Positions 35,421 to 43,417 of a stretch of 64,000 nucleotides of DNA are shown in pieces. The translations under genes were made by a program, and so were the position numbers. How positions within the stretch are numbered: position 1 is the stretch's first letter; each line of letters starts with the position of its first letter. Origin of the DNA: Amycolatopsis sp. 195334CR (lineage in GTDB: Bacteria > Actinomycetota > Actinomycetes > Mycobacteriales > Pseudonocardiaceae); NCBI RefSeq assembly GCF_017309385.1, contig NZ_JAFJMJ010000001.1, forward strand, positions 1,426,001 through 1,490,000. The letters are read 5' to 3'. Below the pieces are notes generated by a model that was not told where the DNA came from, did not search any database, and saw only the letters and a list, made by a program, of their open reading frames with translations.

Positions 35421-37205
35421 TTGAAACCACTGCACGACGACGTGAGTGAGCCCAGACAGCAGGCCCGGCGCCCGGCGCTGATCGAGATGTCGGACGCCTG
35501 GCTGGTCGGCCGTGCCCGCGAACTCATCGCCACCGTGCAGCGCAGCGACTACGCCGAGCAGGTCGCCATCATCGAGACCCTCGACGAGCTGCTGGGGGAG
35601 ACCCAGCGCCGCGGTGAGCCGATCCTGGTCGCCCAGCTGCTCCGGTCGGTCTGCCTGGCCAAGCTGGTCACCAAGGGCATGGCCGCCGACGCCGAGCCCA
35701 CGCTCGACGAGATGCTCGCGCACACCCGCAGGCACGGACTGGCCCTGCTGCGGGCCGACGCGCACGCCCTGCGCGGACGGCGCATGGTGATGGCCGAGCA
35801 GGAGGACGCGGCGCTCACCGAGATCGCCAGGGCACTGGCCATCCTGGACGACTCCGCCACCCCGGACGTGCAGCTCGGCCGCCGCGCCTGGGACAAGCTG
35901 CTCGCCAGCGCGCTGATCGACTGCTGGGTGGTGCTCAACCAGCTGGGCGTCTACGAGGCCGCCGAGGAGGTCATCTCCCGCGCGCACCAGGCCGTCCGCG
36001 ACAGCGCCGGCCCGCACGAGATCACCCTGCAGCTGATCAACCGGGTCAAGATGATGCTCGGCTGGGGCCTGCGGCTCGAACGCGTCGGCAGCTACGACGA
36101 GGCGGTGGAGAAGTTCCGCACCGCGGCGTCGATGGCGGTGGCCGCCGAGGCGCCGTTCGCCGAGTCCCTGTTCCCGCGCAAGAGCGGGGTCCCGGCGATC
36201 GACCAGGTCGGCGTGCTGGCCGCGGCGCTCGCGCTGTCCTCGCCCGAGGCTGCCCACCTCGACCGCCTGCGCGGCCTGCTCACCGAGCCCGGCTACCCGC
36301 ACGAGCAGGTCCTCGTGACCATCGCGCTGGCCAGGTGCCTCGACCACATCGGCCGCCGCGACGAGGCGCTGGAGGTGCTGAACGCGGCCCGCGCGGGTGC
36401 CGCCGAGGACACGTCCAACCCGTCGATGCGACTGAACCTGGTGCGCGAGCTGGCGAAGCTGGAGACGCACCAGAACGAGGACCTGGCCAAGGAGTCGGAC
36501 AGCCCGGCCTCGGCCCCCACGCTGCTGCTGAACTACGCGGGCGCGCTGGAGGCCGAGCTGTGGACGCTGCGCGAGTCGCAGATCGCCACGCTCACCGCGC
36601 GCCGCGAGCACGAGCGGCTGACCGCCGAGCACGGCGAGATGACCCAGCAGGCGCTGCAGGACCCGCTCACCGGCCTGCCCAACCGCCGCGCGCTCGACGA
36701 GCGGCTGCGCGCGCTGGCTTCGTCGGCAACGTCACACCCGCTCGCCGTCGCGCTGGTCGACCTCGACGGGTTCAAGGGCGTCAACGACCGGCATTCGCAC
36801 GCGGAGGGTGACGACGTGCTGCGCGTGGTCGCCAGCACGCTGCGGGACGCCCTGCGTGGTGACGACATCGTCGCGCGCTACGGCGGGGACGAGTTCATCG
36901 TGCTGCTGCCCGGCGCCCCGGTCTCCGCGGCGACGCAGGCGCTCAGCCGCGCTGTGACGGCCGTCGCGTCCCTCCCGCACCACCTGTCGCACGGGGTAAC
37001 CCTCTCGGTCGGTCTTGTCTCGATCCGCGCGCAGGAACGCGCCGAGCAGGTGCTCTCCCGCGCCGATGCCGCCATGTACCAGGCAAAACGCCGGGGCGGG
37101 AACCAGGTCGCCTCGGCCTATCTGGAAGCCGGCGAGTCCGCCGCGGACTGGCCGGGCGAGCCCGCCGACACCGACCCGGCGTGGGGACTGCGAGAGCACA
37201 CGTAG
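35421..37205 (+). CDS. GGDEF diguanylate cyclase with helical TPR-like sensor region
   Basis: 594 aa from TTG 35421; the in-frame GTG at 35442 is also possible. Residues 1-390 are helical with TPR-like pairs (for example LNQLGVYEAAEEVISRAHQAVRDS and RVGSYDEAVEKFRTAASMAVA), no membrane segment. A short coiled coil (ALEAELWTLRESQIATLTARREHERL) leads into the GGDEF domain (about 415-575) with DPLTGLPNRRALDE, VDLDGFKGVND and the active site RYGGDEFIVLLPG intact. RGDD five residues upstream matches the RxxD product-inhibition site. It makes cyclic di-GMP in the cytosol. Confidence 0.93.
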   Translation: MKPLHDDVSEPRQQARRPALIEMSDAWLVGRARELIATVQRSDYAEQVAIIETLDELLGETQRRGEPILVAQLLRSVCLAKLVTKGMAADAEPTLDEMLAHTRRHGLALLRADAHALRGRRMVMAEQEDAALTEIARALAILDDSATPDVQLGRRAWDKLLASALIDCWVVLNQLGVYEAAEEVISRAHQAVRDSAGPHEITLQLINRVKMMLGWGLRLERVGSYDEAVEKFRTAASMAVAAEAPFAESLFPRKSGVPAIDQVGVLAAALALSSPEAAHLDRLRGLLTEPGYPHEQVLVTIALARCLDHIGRRDEALEVLNAARAGAAEDTSNPSMRLNLVRELAKLETHQNEDLAKESDSPASAPTLLLNYAGALEAELWTLRESQIATLTARREHERLTAEHGEMTQQALQDPLTGLPNRRALDERLRALASSATSHPLAVALVDLDGFKGVNDRHSHAEGDDVLRVVASTLRDALRGDDIVARYGGDEFIVLLPGAPVSAATQALSRAVTAVASLPHHLSHGVTLSVGLVSIRAQERAEQVLSRADAAMYQAKRRGGNQVASAYLEAGESAADWPGEPADTDPAWGLREHT

Positions 37206-37250
37206 GATCGGGCCCCGGCGGAAACGCACACGAGGAACGCTAGGAGCGTT

Positions 37251-38720
37251 GTGACCGGGCCTTTGACAACCCTGATCCTCGCCGCGGGCGAGGGCACCCG
37301 CATGCGGTCGACCACCCCGAAGGTGCTGCACCCGATCGCCGGGCGGCCGCTCGTCGAGCACGCGGTGCGCGCGGCGGCCGGGCTCGACCCGGAGCACCTC
37401 GTCGTGGTCGTCGGCCACGGCCGGGACGCGGTCGGCGGGCACCTGGACGAGGTGGCCAAGCTGCTCGGCCGCCCGGTCGGCACGGCGGTGCAGGAGGCGC
37501 AGAACGGCACCGGGCACGCGGTCTCGTGCGCGCTGGCCACGCTGCCCCCGCAGCTCACCGGCACGGTGGTGGTCAGCTACGGCGACGTGCCGCTGCTCGA
37601 CACCGAGACGCTGGGCGCGCTGCTCGCCGAGCACACCGAGACCGGCAACGCGGTCACCGTGCTGACCTCGGTGGTCACCGACCCGACCGGCTACGGCCGG
37701 ATCGTGCGCGACGCACAGGGCGCGGTCACCGCGATCGTCGAGCAGAAGGACGCCGACGAGGCGCAGCTGGCGATCACCGAGATCAACTCGGGCGTGTACG
37801 CCTTCGACGCGGCCGTGCTGGCCGACGGCCTGTCCCGGCTGTCCACCGACAACGCGCAGGGCGAGCTGTACCTGACCGACGTGCTGGGCATCGCCCGCGG
37901 CGACGGCCGGGCGGTCGGCGCGCTGGTGGCCGGGGACCCGTGGCTGACCGAGGGCGTGAACGACCGGGTGCAGCTGTCGGTGCTGGGTGCCGAGCTGAAC
38001 CGCCGGATCGTGCGCCGCTGGCAGCGGGCCGGGGTGACCGTGGTCGACCCGGCCACCACCTGGCTCGACGCCGGGGTGGTGCTGGCCCAGGACGTGCGCA
38101 TCGAGCCGGGGGTGCAGCTCAAGGGCGCCACCACGGTCGGCGAGGGCGCGACCGTCGGCCCGGACACCACGCTGACCGACGTCGAGGTCGGTGCCGGCGC
38201 CAAGGTGGTCCGCACGCACGGTTCGGAGTCGGTGCTCGGCGAGAACGTCAGCGTCGGCCCGTTCGCCTACCTGCGGCCCGGTACCCGGCTCGGGGACAAG
38301 GGCAAGATCGGCACCTTCGTCGAGACCAAGAACGCCGACATCGGCAAGGGCACCAAGGTGCCGCACCTGAGCTACGTCGGCGACGCCACCATCGGCGAGC
38401 AGAGCAACATCGGCGCGGCCAGCGTCTTCGTCAACTACGACGGCGTCAACAAGCACCACACCACGATCGGCTCCCACGTCCGGATGGGCTCGGACAACAT
38501 GTACGTCGCTCCGGTGACCGTCGGCGACGGCGCCGCTAGCGGCGCGGGTGCGGTGATCCGCCGGGACGTCCCGCCCGGCGCGCTGGCGGTTTCCGGGGGA
38601 CCGCAGCGCAACATCGAAGGCTGGGTGGCCCGGAAGCGACCGGGCACTCCCGCGGCGGAGGCGGCCGAGGCGGCACTCGCCCGAAACGAAGTGGAAAACG
38701 ACGGGGAGTCGCAGAAATGA
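37251..38720 (+). CDS. glmU: Bifunctional GlmU: N-acetylglucosamine-1-phosphate uridyltransferase / glucosamine-1-phosphate acetyltransferase
   Basis: 489 aa, GTG start preceded by AGGAGCG. Makes UDP-GlcNAc for peptidoglycan. N-terminal uridyltransferase: [65 protein letters not shown]-terminal left-handed beta-helix acetyltransferase with hexapeptide repeats from about residue 265, [39 protein letters not shown] and [13 protein letters not shown]. The last 30 residues are Ala/Glu-rich. Overlaps prs by 4 nt. Confidence 0.98.
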   Translation: MTGPLTTLILAAGEGTRMRSTTPKVLHPIAGRPLVEHAVRAAAGLDPEHLVVVVGHGRDAVGGHLDEVAKLLGRPVGTAVQEAQNGTGHAVSCALATLPPQLTGTVVVSYGDVPLLDTETLGALLAEHTETGNAVTVLTSVVTDPTGYGRIVRDAQGAVTAIVEQKDADEAQLAITEINSGVYAFDAAVLADGLSRLSTDNAQGELYLTDVLGIARGDGRAVGALVAGDPWLTEGVNDRVQLSVLGAELNRRIVRRWQRAGVTVVDPATTWLDAGVVLAQDVRIEPGVQLKGATTVGEGATVGPDTTLTDVEVGAGAKVVRTHGSESVLGENVSVGPFAYLRPGTRLGDKGKIGTFVETKNADIGKGTKVPHLSYVGDATIGEQSNIGAASVFVNYDGVNKHHTTIGSHVRMGSDNMYVAPVTVGDGAASGAGAVIRRDVPPGALAVSGGPQRNIEGWVARKRPGTPAAEAAEAALARNEVENDGESQK

Positions 38721-39697
38721 GCCCGAAGTCCGGTACACCGAAGAAGAACCTGATGCTCTTCTCCGGCCGCGCCCACCCAGAACTGGCCGAAGAGGTGGCC
38801 AAGCACCTCAACATCACCATCACTCCCCAGACCGCGCACAACTTCGCCAACGGCGAGATCTTCGTCCGGTTCCAGGAGTCGGTGCGCGGGTGTGACGCCT
38901 TCGTGCTGCAGAGCCACCCGCAGCCGATCAACGAGTGGGTGATGGAGCAGCTGATCATGGTGGACGCGCTCAAGCGCGCCAGCGCCAAGCGCATCACCGT
39001 GATCATGCCGTTCTACCCGTACGCGCGGCAGGACAAGAAGCACAAGGGCCGCGAGCCGATCTCGGCGCGGCTGATCGCGGACCTGTTCAAGACGGCGGGG
39101 GCCGACCGGATCATGACGGTCGACCTGCACACCGCGCAGATCCAGGGCTTCTTCGACGGGCCGGTCGACCACCTGCTCGCGCAGAGCGTGCTGGCCGACC
39201 ACATCAACAACACCTACGCCGAGCACGAGATCACCGTGGTGTCGCCGGACTCGGGCCGCGTGCGCCTGGCGGAGAAGTGGGCCGAGCAGCTCGGCAACAA
39301 GCCGATCGCCTTCATCCACAAGACCCGGGACCCGGACAAGCCCAACCAGGCGGTGGCCAACCGCGTGGTCGGCAAGGTCGAGGGCAGGCTGTGCGTGCTG
39401 ATCGACGACATGATCGACACCGGTGGCACGATCGTGAAGGCGACGGAGGCCCTGCTCAACGAAGGCGCCTCGGACGTGGTGATCGCCTCGACCCACGGAA
39501 TCCTCTCGGACCCGGCGACCGACCGCCTGTCGAACTGCAAGGCACGCGAGGTCATCCTGACCAACACGCTGCCCATCCCCGAGGAGAAGCGCTTCCCCGG
39601 CCTCACGGTCCTCTCGATCGCCCCCCTGCTGGCCCGCGCCATCCAGCAGGTCTTCGAAGACGGCTCGGTCACCAGCCTGTTCGACGGCCAGGCCTGA
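38717..39697 (+). CDS. prs: Ribose-phosphate pyrophosphokinase (PRPP synthetase)
   Basis: 326 aa; the ATG overlaps the glmU TGA. Transfers pyrophosphate from ATP to ribose-5-phosphate, supplying nucleotide, His and Trp synthesis and, in actinobacteria, decaprenylphosphoryl-arabinose. Class I motifs: [53 protein letters not shown] (flexible-loop Lys/Arg), [13 protein letters not shown], and the PRPP-binding loop [16 protein letters not shown]. glmU-prs order is conserved in the group. Confidence 0.98.
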   Translation: MSPKSGTPKKNLMLFSGRAHPELAEEVAKHLNITITPQTAHNFANGEIFVRFQESVRGCDAFVLQSHPQPINEWVMEQLIMVDALKRASAKRITVIMPFYPYARQDKKHKGREPISARLIADLFKTAGADRIMTVDLHTAQIQGFFDGPVDHLLAQSVLADHINNTYAEHEITVVSPDSGRVRLAEKWAEQLGNKPIAFIHKTRDPDKPNQAVANRVVGKVEGRLCVLIDDMIDTGGTIVKATEALLNEGASDVVIASTHGILSDPATDRLSNCKAREVILTNTLPIPEEKRFPGLTVLSIAPLLARAIQQVFEDGSVTSLFDGQA

Positions 39698-39710
39698 CCC
39701 CCACGGCCCA

Positions 39711-39765
39711 GGACACGAATGTGGCTTTCGGGGCGGATTTCGCTGTGAAAGCCACATTCGTGTCC
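39711..39765. repeat. Family A palindromic element, copy 2
   Basis: Perfect 19-bp arms at 39711-39729 and 39747-39765 with a 17-nt loop; core ACGAATGTGGCTTTC. It starts 14 nt past the prs stop in the convergent gap with the lipoprotein gene. Confidence 0.9.
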
Positions 39766-39770
39766 CCAGG

Positions 39771-39795
39771 TGCCGTGAACGCCACATTCACGGCA
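39771..39795. terminator. Second hairpin in the prs/lipoprotein convergent gap
   Basis: Arms TGCCGTGAA (39771-39779) and TTCACGGCA (39787-39795) with a 7-nt loop CGCCACA. It carries a GCCACATTC core shared with family A, suggesting a related smaller element. Confidence 0.65.
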
Positions 39796-39823
39796 CTAAA
39801 GAATCGGGGTGGCGGCCCAAAAG

Positions 39824-40960
39824 CTAACCACCCAAAGACGCGAACTCCGCCTCGATCTTCTGCTTGATCGCCCCCACGTCCACCGCCGCGATCGCCTCGC
39901 CCGTTGCCGACGGCATCGACGTGACCTGGTAGGACGCCGTCCGGTTCGGCACGCTGAACCGGACCGTGCAAGGCACATCCACCACCGAGTTGGGCGCCGC
40001 CGTGGCTTCCGCGGTACAGGTCTGGCTCCCCAGCCCCGGCGCGCTCACCTCCGCCTTCGCCAGGATGCGCACCCCGGACACCCGCCCGTCCGCCCCGGTA
40101 ACCGAATTGCGCACCTTGATGTTCGACGTACAGGACCCGCTCGTCGCGCACTGGAGATCGTTGCCGTCCACCAGCACCACCAGCTCGGCCGCGTAGTCGA
40201 AGGCCTGCGCGAACGCGTCCACCGCCCCGCCGAGCCCGTTCTTGAACTGCGCCAACGCGTCTCCGGTGAGCCCGCCGGGGCTGACCACGGTGCCCGCGCC
40301 GAACGCCTTGCCCGTGCCATCGACCAGCCCGGCGTCGAACGACACCACCCGGTGCGGTTTGGCCGCGGTGATCTGCAGCTTGCCCTTGGGCAGCGCGAGC
40401 TCGTAGACCTCGGTGCCGTCCGCGAGCCGCGTCTTCACCGGGTCGGCGAGCTGGTCCAGACCGAGCGAAGCGTCGTAGAGCGCGTTGCGGATCTCGCGCG
40501 GGGTGAGCACCTGGCTCGCTCGCAGCGGCAGGTCCGAGTCCTCGACGAACATCCAGCGCTTGCCGTACTCCTCGGCCTGCCCGTCGTCCACGCCCTGGGT
40601 CTTCCAGTACGCGGGCGGCGCGGACAGGTACGGCTTGCCGTCCGCCTCGACCAGGTTCACCACCTGCCCGCCGACGCCGACCGCGCCGTAGGTGGTGCCG
40701 TTCTTGGTCACGCTCAACGCGAGGTCGACCAGTTCACCGGCGTCGTTGCGCAACTGGCTCCGGTAGGCGATGGCCTCCTGCTCGGCGAGGTCGTCGACGG
40801 CGGCCTTGACCGCGTCGCGCTGTGCGGTACGGGCGTCGGCCTTCGCCTGGTCCGCCGCGGCGGGACCGGCCGCGCCGATGGTGGACACTTCGCAGCCGGC
40901 CAGCACCAGCGCTGCCCCGGCGGCGAGCACGGCGAACCCCCGCACCCGGCTCCTCCCCAT
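39824..40960 (-). CDS. Actinobacterial lipoprotein, function unknown
   Basis: 378 aa from the ATG at 40960. Lipoprotein leader MGRSRVRGFAVLAAGAALVLAGC (lipobox LAGC). The mature domain is beta-rich with two similar halves, an LprG/LolA-like impression (for example SVTKNGTTYGAVGVGGQVVNLVEADGKPYLSAPPAYW and LPKGKLQITAAKPHRVVSF), and two Cys pairs (CATSGSC, QTC...PC). Position between prs and rplY matches lpqT in M. tuberculosis from memory, but I cannot show homology. A cell-surface protein; possibly lipid or polymer carrier. Confidence 0.8.
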   Translation of the reverse strand: MGRSRVRGFAVLAAGAALVLAGCEVSTIGAAGPAAADQAKADARTAQRDAVKAAVDDLAEQEAIAYRSQLRNDAGELVDLALSVTKNGTTYGAVGVGGQVVNLVEADGKPYLSAPPAYWKTQGVDDGQAEEYGKRWMFVEDSDLPLRASQVLTPREIRNALYDASLGLDQLADPVKTRLADGTEVYELALPKGKLQITAAKPHRVVSFDAGLVDGTGKAFGAGTVVSPGGLTGDALAQFKNGLGGAVDAFAQAFDYAAELVVLVDGNDLQCATSGSCTSNIKVRNSVTGADGRVSGVRILAKAEVSAPGLGSQTCTAEATAAPNSVVDVPCTVRFSVPNRTASYQVTSMPSATGEAIAAVDVGAIKQKIEAEFASLGG

Positions 40961-41252
40961 GACGGCCCTCGCTTTCGTTTCGCCTGACGAAATGTACTCA
41001 TCCGACGCCACCGTTGGATAACGGTTCCCGCTCCCCCGCCGCCAAGCCACCGGACCGGCTTGCTCTACACTGTGCGGGTTGTCTCGGCGAGGCGGACTCC
41101 ACGAGCACCCGGTGGTGTCCGACGTGATCGACGCGGCGGCTTGAGTCGCCACGCGTCCAGGTCACGTCGTGGGATTCGCCGCCGGCGCAGCCGAGATGGT
41201 CCCCAGACCTCACCACCTGTTTTTGACGAAGATTTGTAAGGAGTGCTTCACC
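40961..41252. other. 292-bp divergent region between lipoprotein and rplY
   Basis: No gene seen. The rplY side has a possible promoter near 41060-41075 (TTGCTC...TACACT-like) that would give a 5' leader of roughly 170 nt, and a clear ribosome-binding site AAGGAG at 41238-41243, nine bases before the GTG at 41253. I recognise no riboswitch here. Confidence 0.4.
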
Positions 41253-41873
41253 GTGTCCGAGGTACGTCTGTCCGTCGAACCGCGCACCGAGTTCGGCAAG
41301 GGCGCCGCGCGTCGCACGCGGCGCGCCGGCAAGATCCCCGCGGTTCTCTATGGTCACGGCTCGGACCCGCGGCACCTGTCGCTGCCGGCCATCGAGTTCG
41401 CCCGCGTCGTCCGTGAGAACGGCACCAACGCCGTGATCACCCTGGACGTGGACAGCTCCAGCGAGCTGGCCCTGACCAAGACCATCGTGGTCCACCCGCT
41501 GAAGAACTACATCGAGCACGTCGACCTGCTCGTGGTCAAGCGCGGCGAGAAGGTCACCGTGGACGTGCCGGTGGTCGTCACCGGCGACGCCGCCCCGGGC
41601 ACCCTGGTCTCCCAGGACCTGGACACGCTGACCGTCGAGGTCGAGGCGCTGCACATCCCCGACCAGTTCGAGGTCTCCGTCGAGGGCCTCGAGGCAGGCA
41701 CCCAGATCCTCGCCTCCCAGGTCGAGCTGCCCCAGGGCGCCGAGCTGGTGACCGACGGCGAGTACCTGGTCGTCGCGGTGAACGAGGCCCCGAACGAGGC
41801 GGCCATGGAGAGCCAGGTCGACGCGGACGGCGCCGGGGTGGTCGAGGACCAGCCCGAGTCCACCGAGGAGTAA
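41253..41873 (+). CDS. rplY: 50S ribosomal protein L25 (TL5/Ctc type)
   Basis: 206 aa from GTG 41253, chosen because AAGGAG sits 9 nt upstream and the product then begins [17 protein letters not shown], the conserved L25 N-terminus. Binds 5S rRNA. The N-terminal L25 domain (1-95) includes [21 protein letters not shown] and [13 protein letters not shown]; the C-terminal TL5 domain (96-190) contains [28 protein letters not shown]. The acidic tail (residues 185-206) is typical of actinobacteria. Followed at 7 nt by pth. Confidence 0.97.
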   Translation: MSEVRLSVEPRTEFGKGAARRTRRAGKIPAVLYGHGSDPRHLSLPAIEFARVVRENGTNAVITLDVDSSSELALTKTIVVHPLKNYIEHVDLLVVKRGEKVTVDVPVVVTGDAAPGTLVSQDLDTLTVEVEALHIPDQFEVSVEGLEAGTQILASQVELPQGAELVTDGEYLVVAVNEAPNEAAMESQVDADGAGVVEDQPESTEE

Positions 41874-41880
41874 TTCCCTC

Positions 41881-42474
41881 GTGGAAACCGACCTGCCCGG
41901 GGCCGGCGAGCAGATCGTGCTCGCCGGCCTCGGCAATCCGGGCCCCCGGTACGCGGGCAACCGGCACAACGCCGGTTTCCTGGTGCTGGACGAACTGGCC
42001 GCGCGCATGGGCGGCAAGTTCAAGGCGCACAAGACCGGCGGCGAGGTGCTCGAAGGCCGCCTCGCCGGGCGACGGGTGGCGCTGGTCAAGCCCCGCTCGT
42101 TCATGAACCTCTCCGGCGGTCCGGTCGCCGGTGCCGCGCGCTTCTTCAAGGTCGGCGCGGACGGCGTAGTCGTCGTGCACGACGAACTCGACCTGCCCTA
42201 CGGCGCGCTGAAGCTCAAGTTCGGCGGCGGCGACAACGGGCACAACGGCCTTCGCTCGATCACCAAGTCCCTGGGCACCAAGGACTACTTCCGGGTCCGC
42301 TTCGGCGTCGACCGCCCGCCCGGCCGGATGGACCCGGCGGACTACGTGCTCAAGGACTTCTCCACGGTGGAGCGCAAGGAACTCGCGCTGAACCTCGACC
42401 GCTGCGCCGACGCCGTCGAAGCGCTGGTCGCCAACGGCCTCCTGGCTGCTCAGAACGCCTTCCACGCCGGCTGA
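41881..42474 (+). CDS. pth: Peptidyl-tRNA hydrolase
   Basis: 197 aa, GTG start. Releases peptides from peptidyl-tRNA that drops off ribosomes. Motifs: [21 protein letters not shown] with the catalytic His (H29) and N27, [25 protein letters not shown] with the supporting Asp, and [13 protein letters not shown]. The first ten residues are a lineage extension. Operon with rplY, both serving translation. Confidence 0.97.
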   Translation: METDLPGAGEQIVLAGLGNPGPRYAGNRHNAGFLVLDELAARMGGKFKAHKTGGEVLEGRLAGRRVALVKPRSFMNLSGGPVAGAARFFKVGADGVVVVHDELDLPYGALKLKFGGGDNGHNGLRSITKSLGTKDYFRVRFGVDRPPGRMDPADYVLKDFSTVERKELALNLDRCADAVEALVANGLLAAQNAFHAG

Positions 42475-42647
42475 TCGGCTGTGACCTGTGCCTCGGCGGT
42501 AAGGGTGACGATCGACACCCTCAGTACCCGATTGCTCACCCAAAGGCGTGGGCTCCCGCCCCTGTTCGAGTAGCAGGGCTTCCGCGTGCCGCCTCCGGCG
42601 CACTAGGACGGATAGGGGACGTAACCGAAACCCTAGGGAGACCCCTC

Positions 42648-43010
42648 ATGTCCTTGAGCGCCGATGACGCCCGGAGCACTGCCTTCGGGAACGCCCCGAT
42701 CGGCCGCCGCGGTTACGCCAAGAACGAGGTGGACGACTTCGTTCAGCGGATCGCCGCGACCCTCGACGGGCAGGACGACCTGACCGCCGCCGAGGTGCAC
42801 CACGTGGTGTTCGGCAAGCCGCTGATCGGGAAGCGCGGGTACGACGAGCGCGAGGTCGACGAGTTCCTCGACACCGCGGAGGAGGCGCTGCTGTCCCACT
42901 TCGGCGCCGACTGGCGGGCGCACCAGGTGCCCGCCGCGCGCGAAGCCGCGCAGGCCACGGATGCTCCTTTTGCCCGCTCGGCCCCGGCCGACCAGTACCT
43001 GGAGCGATGA
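42648..43010 (+). CDS. DivIVA-domain (DivI1A repeat) small protein 1
   Basis: 120 aa, SD AGGGAGA 8 nt before the ATG. Contains two copies of a 40-residue unit: [18 protein letters not shown] with a following [19 protein letters not shown], then [21 protein letters not shown]. The RGYxxxEVDxFL pattern is the DivIVA N-terminal membrane-binding turn (TIGR03544-like). There is no long DivIVA coiled coil, so polymer scaffolding is not expected; it may be an adaptor at curved or polar membrane. Overlaps its paralogue by 4 nt. Confidence 0.85.
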   Translation: MSLSADDARSTAFGNAPIGRRGYAKNEVDDFVQRIAATLDGQDDLTAAEVHHVVFGKPLIGKRGYDEREVDEFLDTAEEALLSHFGADWRAHQVPAAREAAQATDAPFARSAPADQYLER

Positions 43011-43357
43011 TGACCATCTCCGGAGCGGACGCGCTGACCATCCAGTTCCACCGGGCGCCGATCGGCACGCGGGGCTACAGCGAGGCGGACGTGGACAAGT
43101 TCCTCGACCGGGTCGCCAAAACCCTCGACGGCGAGGACCACCTGACCGCCGCGCAGGTGCACGAGGTGTCGTTCGGCAGGCCCGCGCTCGGGAAGCGGGG
43201 CTACGACCAGCAGGAGGTCGACGCCTTCCTTCGCCAGGTGGAGAGCACGCTGGCCGCCCGGGAAGGCTGGACCCCGCACGCGACGAACGCCATCATCGCC
43301 CCGGCGCTGGAGCACAGCCACTGCCGCAAGTCCCTGTGGCGCCGAGTCCGCCGCTGA
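43007..43357 (+). CDS. DivIVA-domain (DivI1A repeat) small protein 2
   Basis: 116 aa; the ATGATG start overlaps the stop of its paralogue. The same two-repeat layout: [38 protein letters not shown] followed by [20 protein letters not shown] is seen in pieces along residues 19-83. It ends with a short basic tail ([11 protein letters not shown]) that could bind acidic phospholipid. Tandem duplicate of the gene upstream; the two are likely made in equal amounts. Confidence 0.85.
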   Translation: MMTISGADALTIQFHRAPIGTRGYSEADVDKFLDRVAKTLDGEDHLTAAQVHEVSFGRPALGKRGYDQQEVDAFLRQVESTLAAREGWTPHATNAIIAPALEHSHCRKSLWRRVRR

Positions 43358-43359
43358 AC

Positions 43360-43412
43360 GCTATGAATGGGGCATTACTTGCATTCAACGCTAGTAATGC
43401 CCCATTCATAGC
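43360..43412. repeat. Family B palindromic element, copy 2
   Basis: Perfect 20-bp arms 43360-43379 and 43393-43412 around a 13-nt loop; core GAATGGGGCATTACT. It begins 3 nt after the DivIVA-like stop and ends 6 nt before the convergent ligase stop. Confidence 0.9.
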
Positions 43413-43417
43413 ATTGG

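Noticed and set aside
42475..42647. tRNA or small RNA in the pth/DivIVA-like gap
   Set aside because: Some inverted sequence is present (GGGTGACGATCGACACCC), but there is no cloverleaf or known RNA motif; it is more likely promoter sequence.
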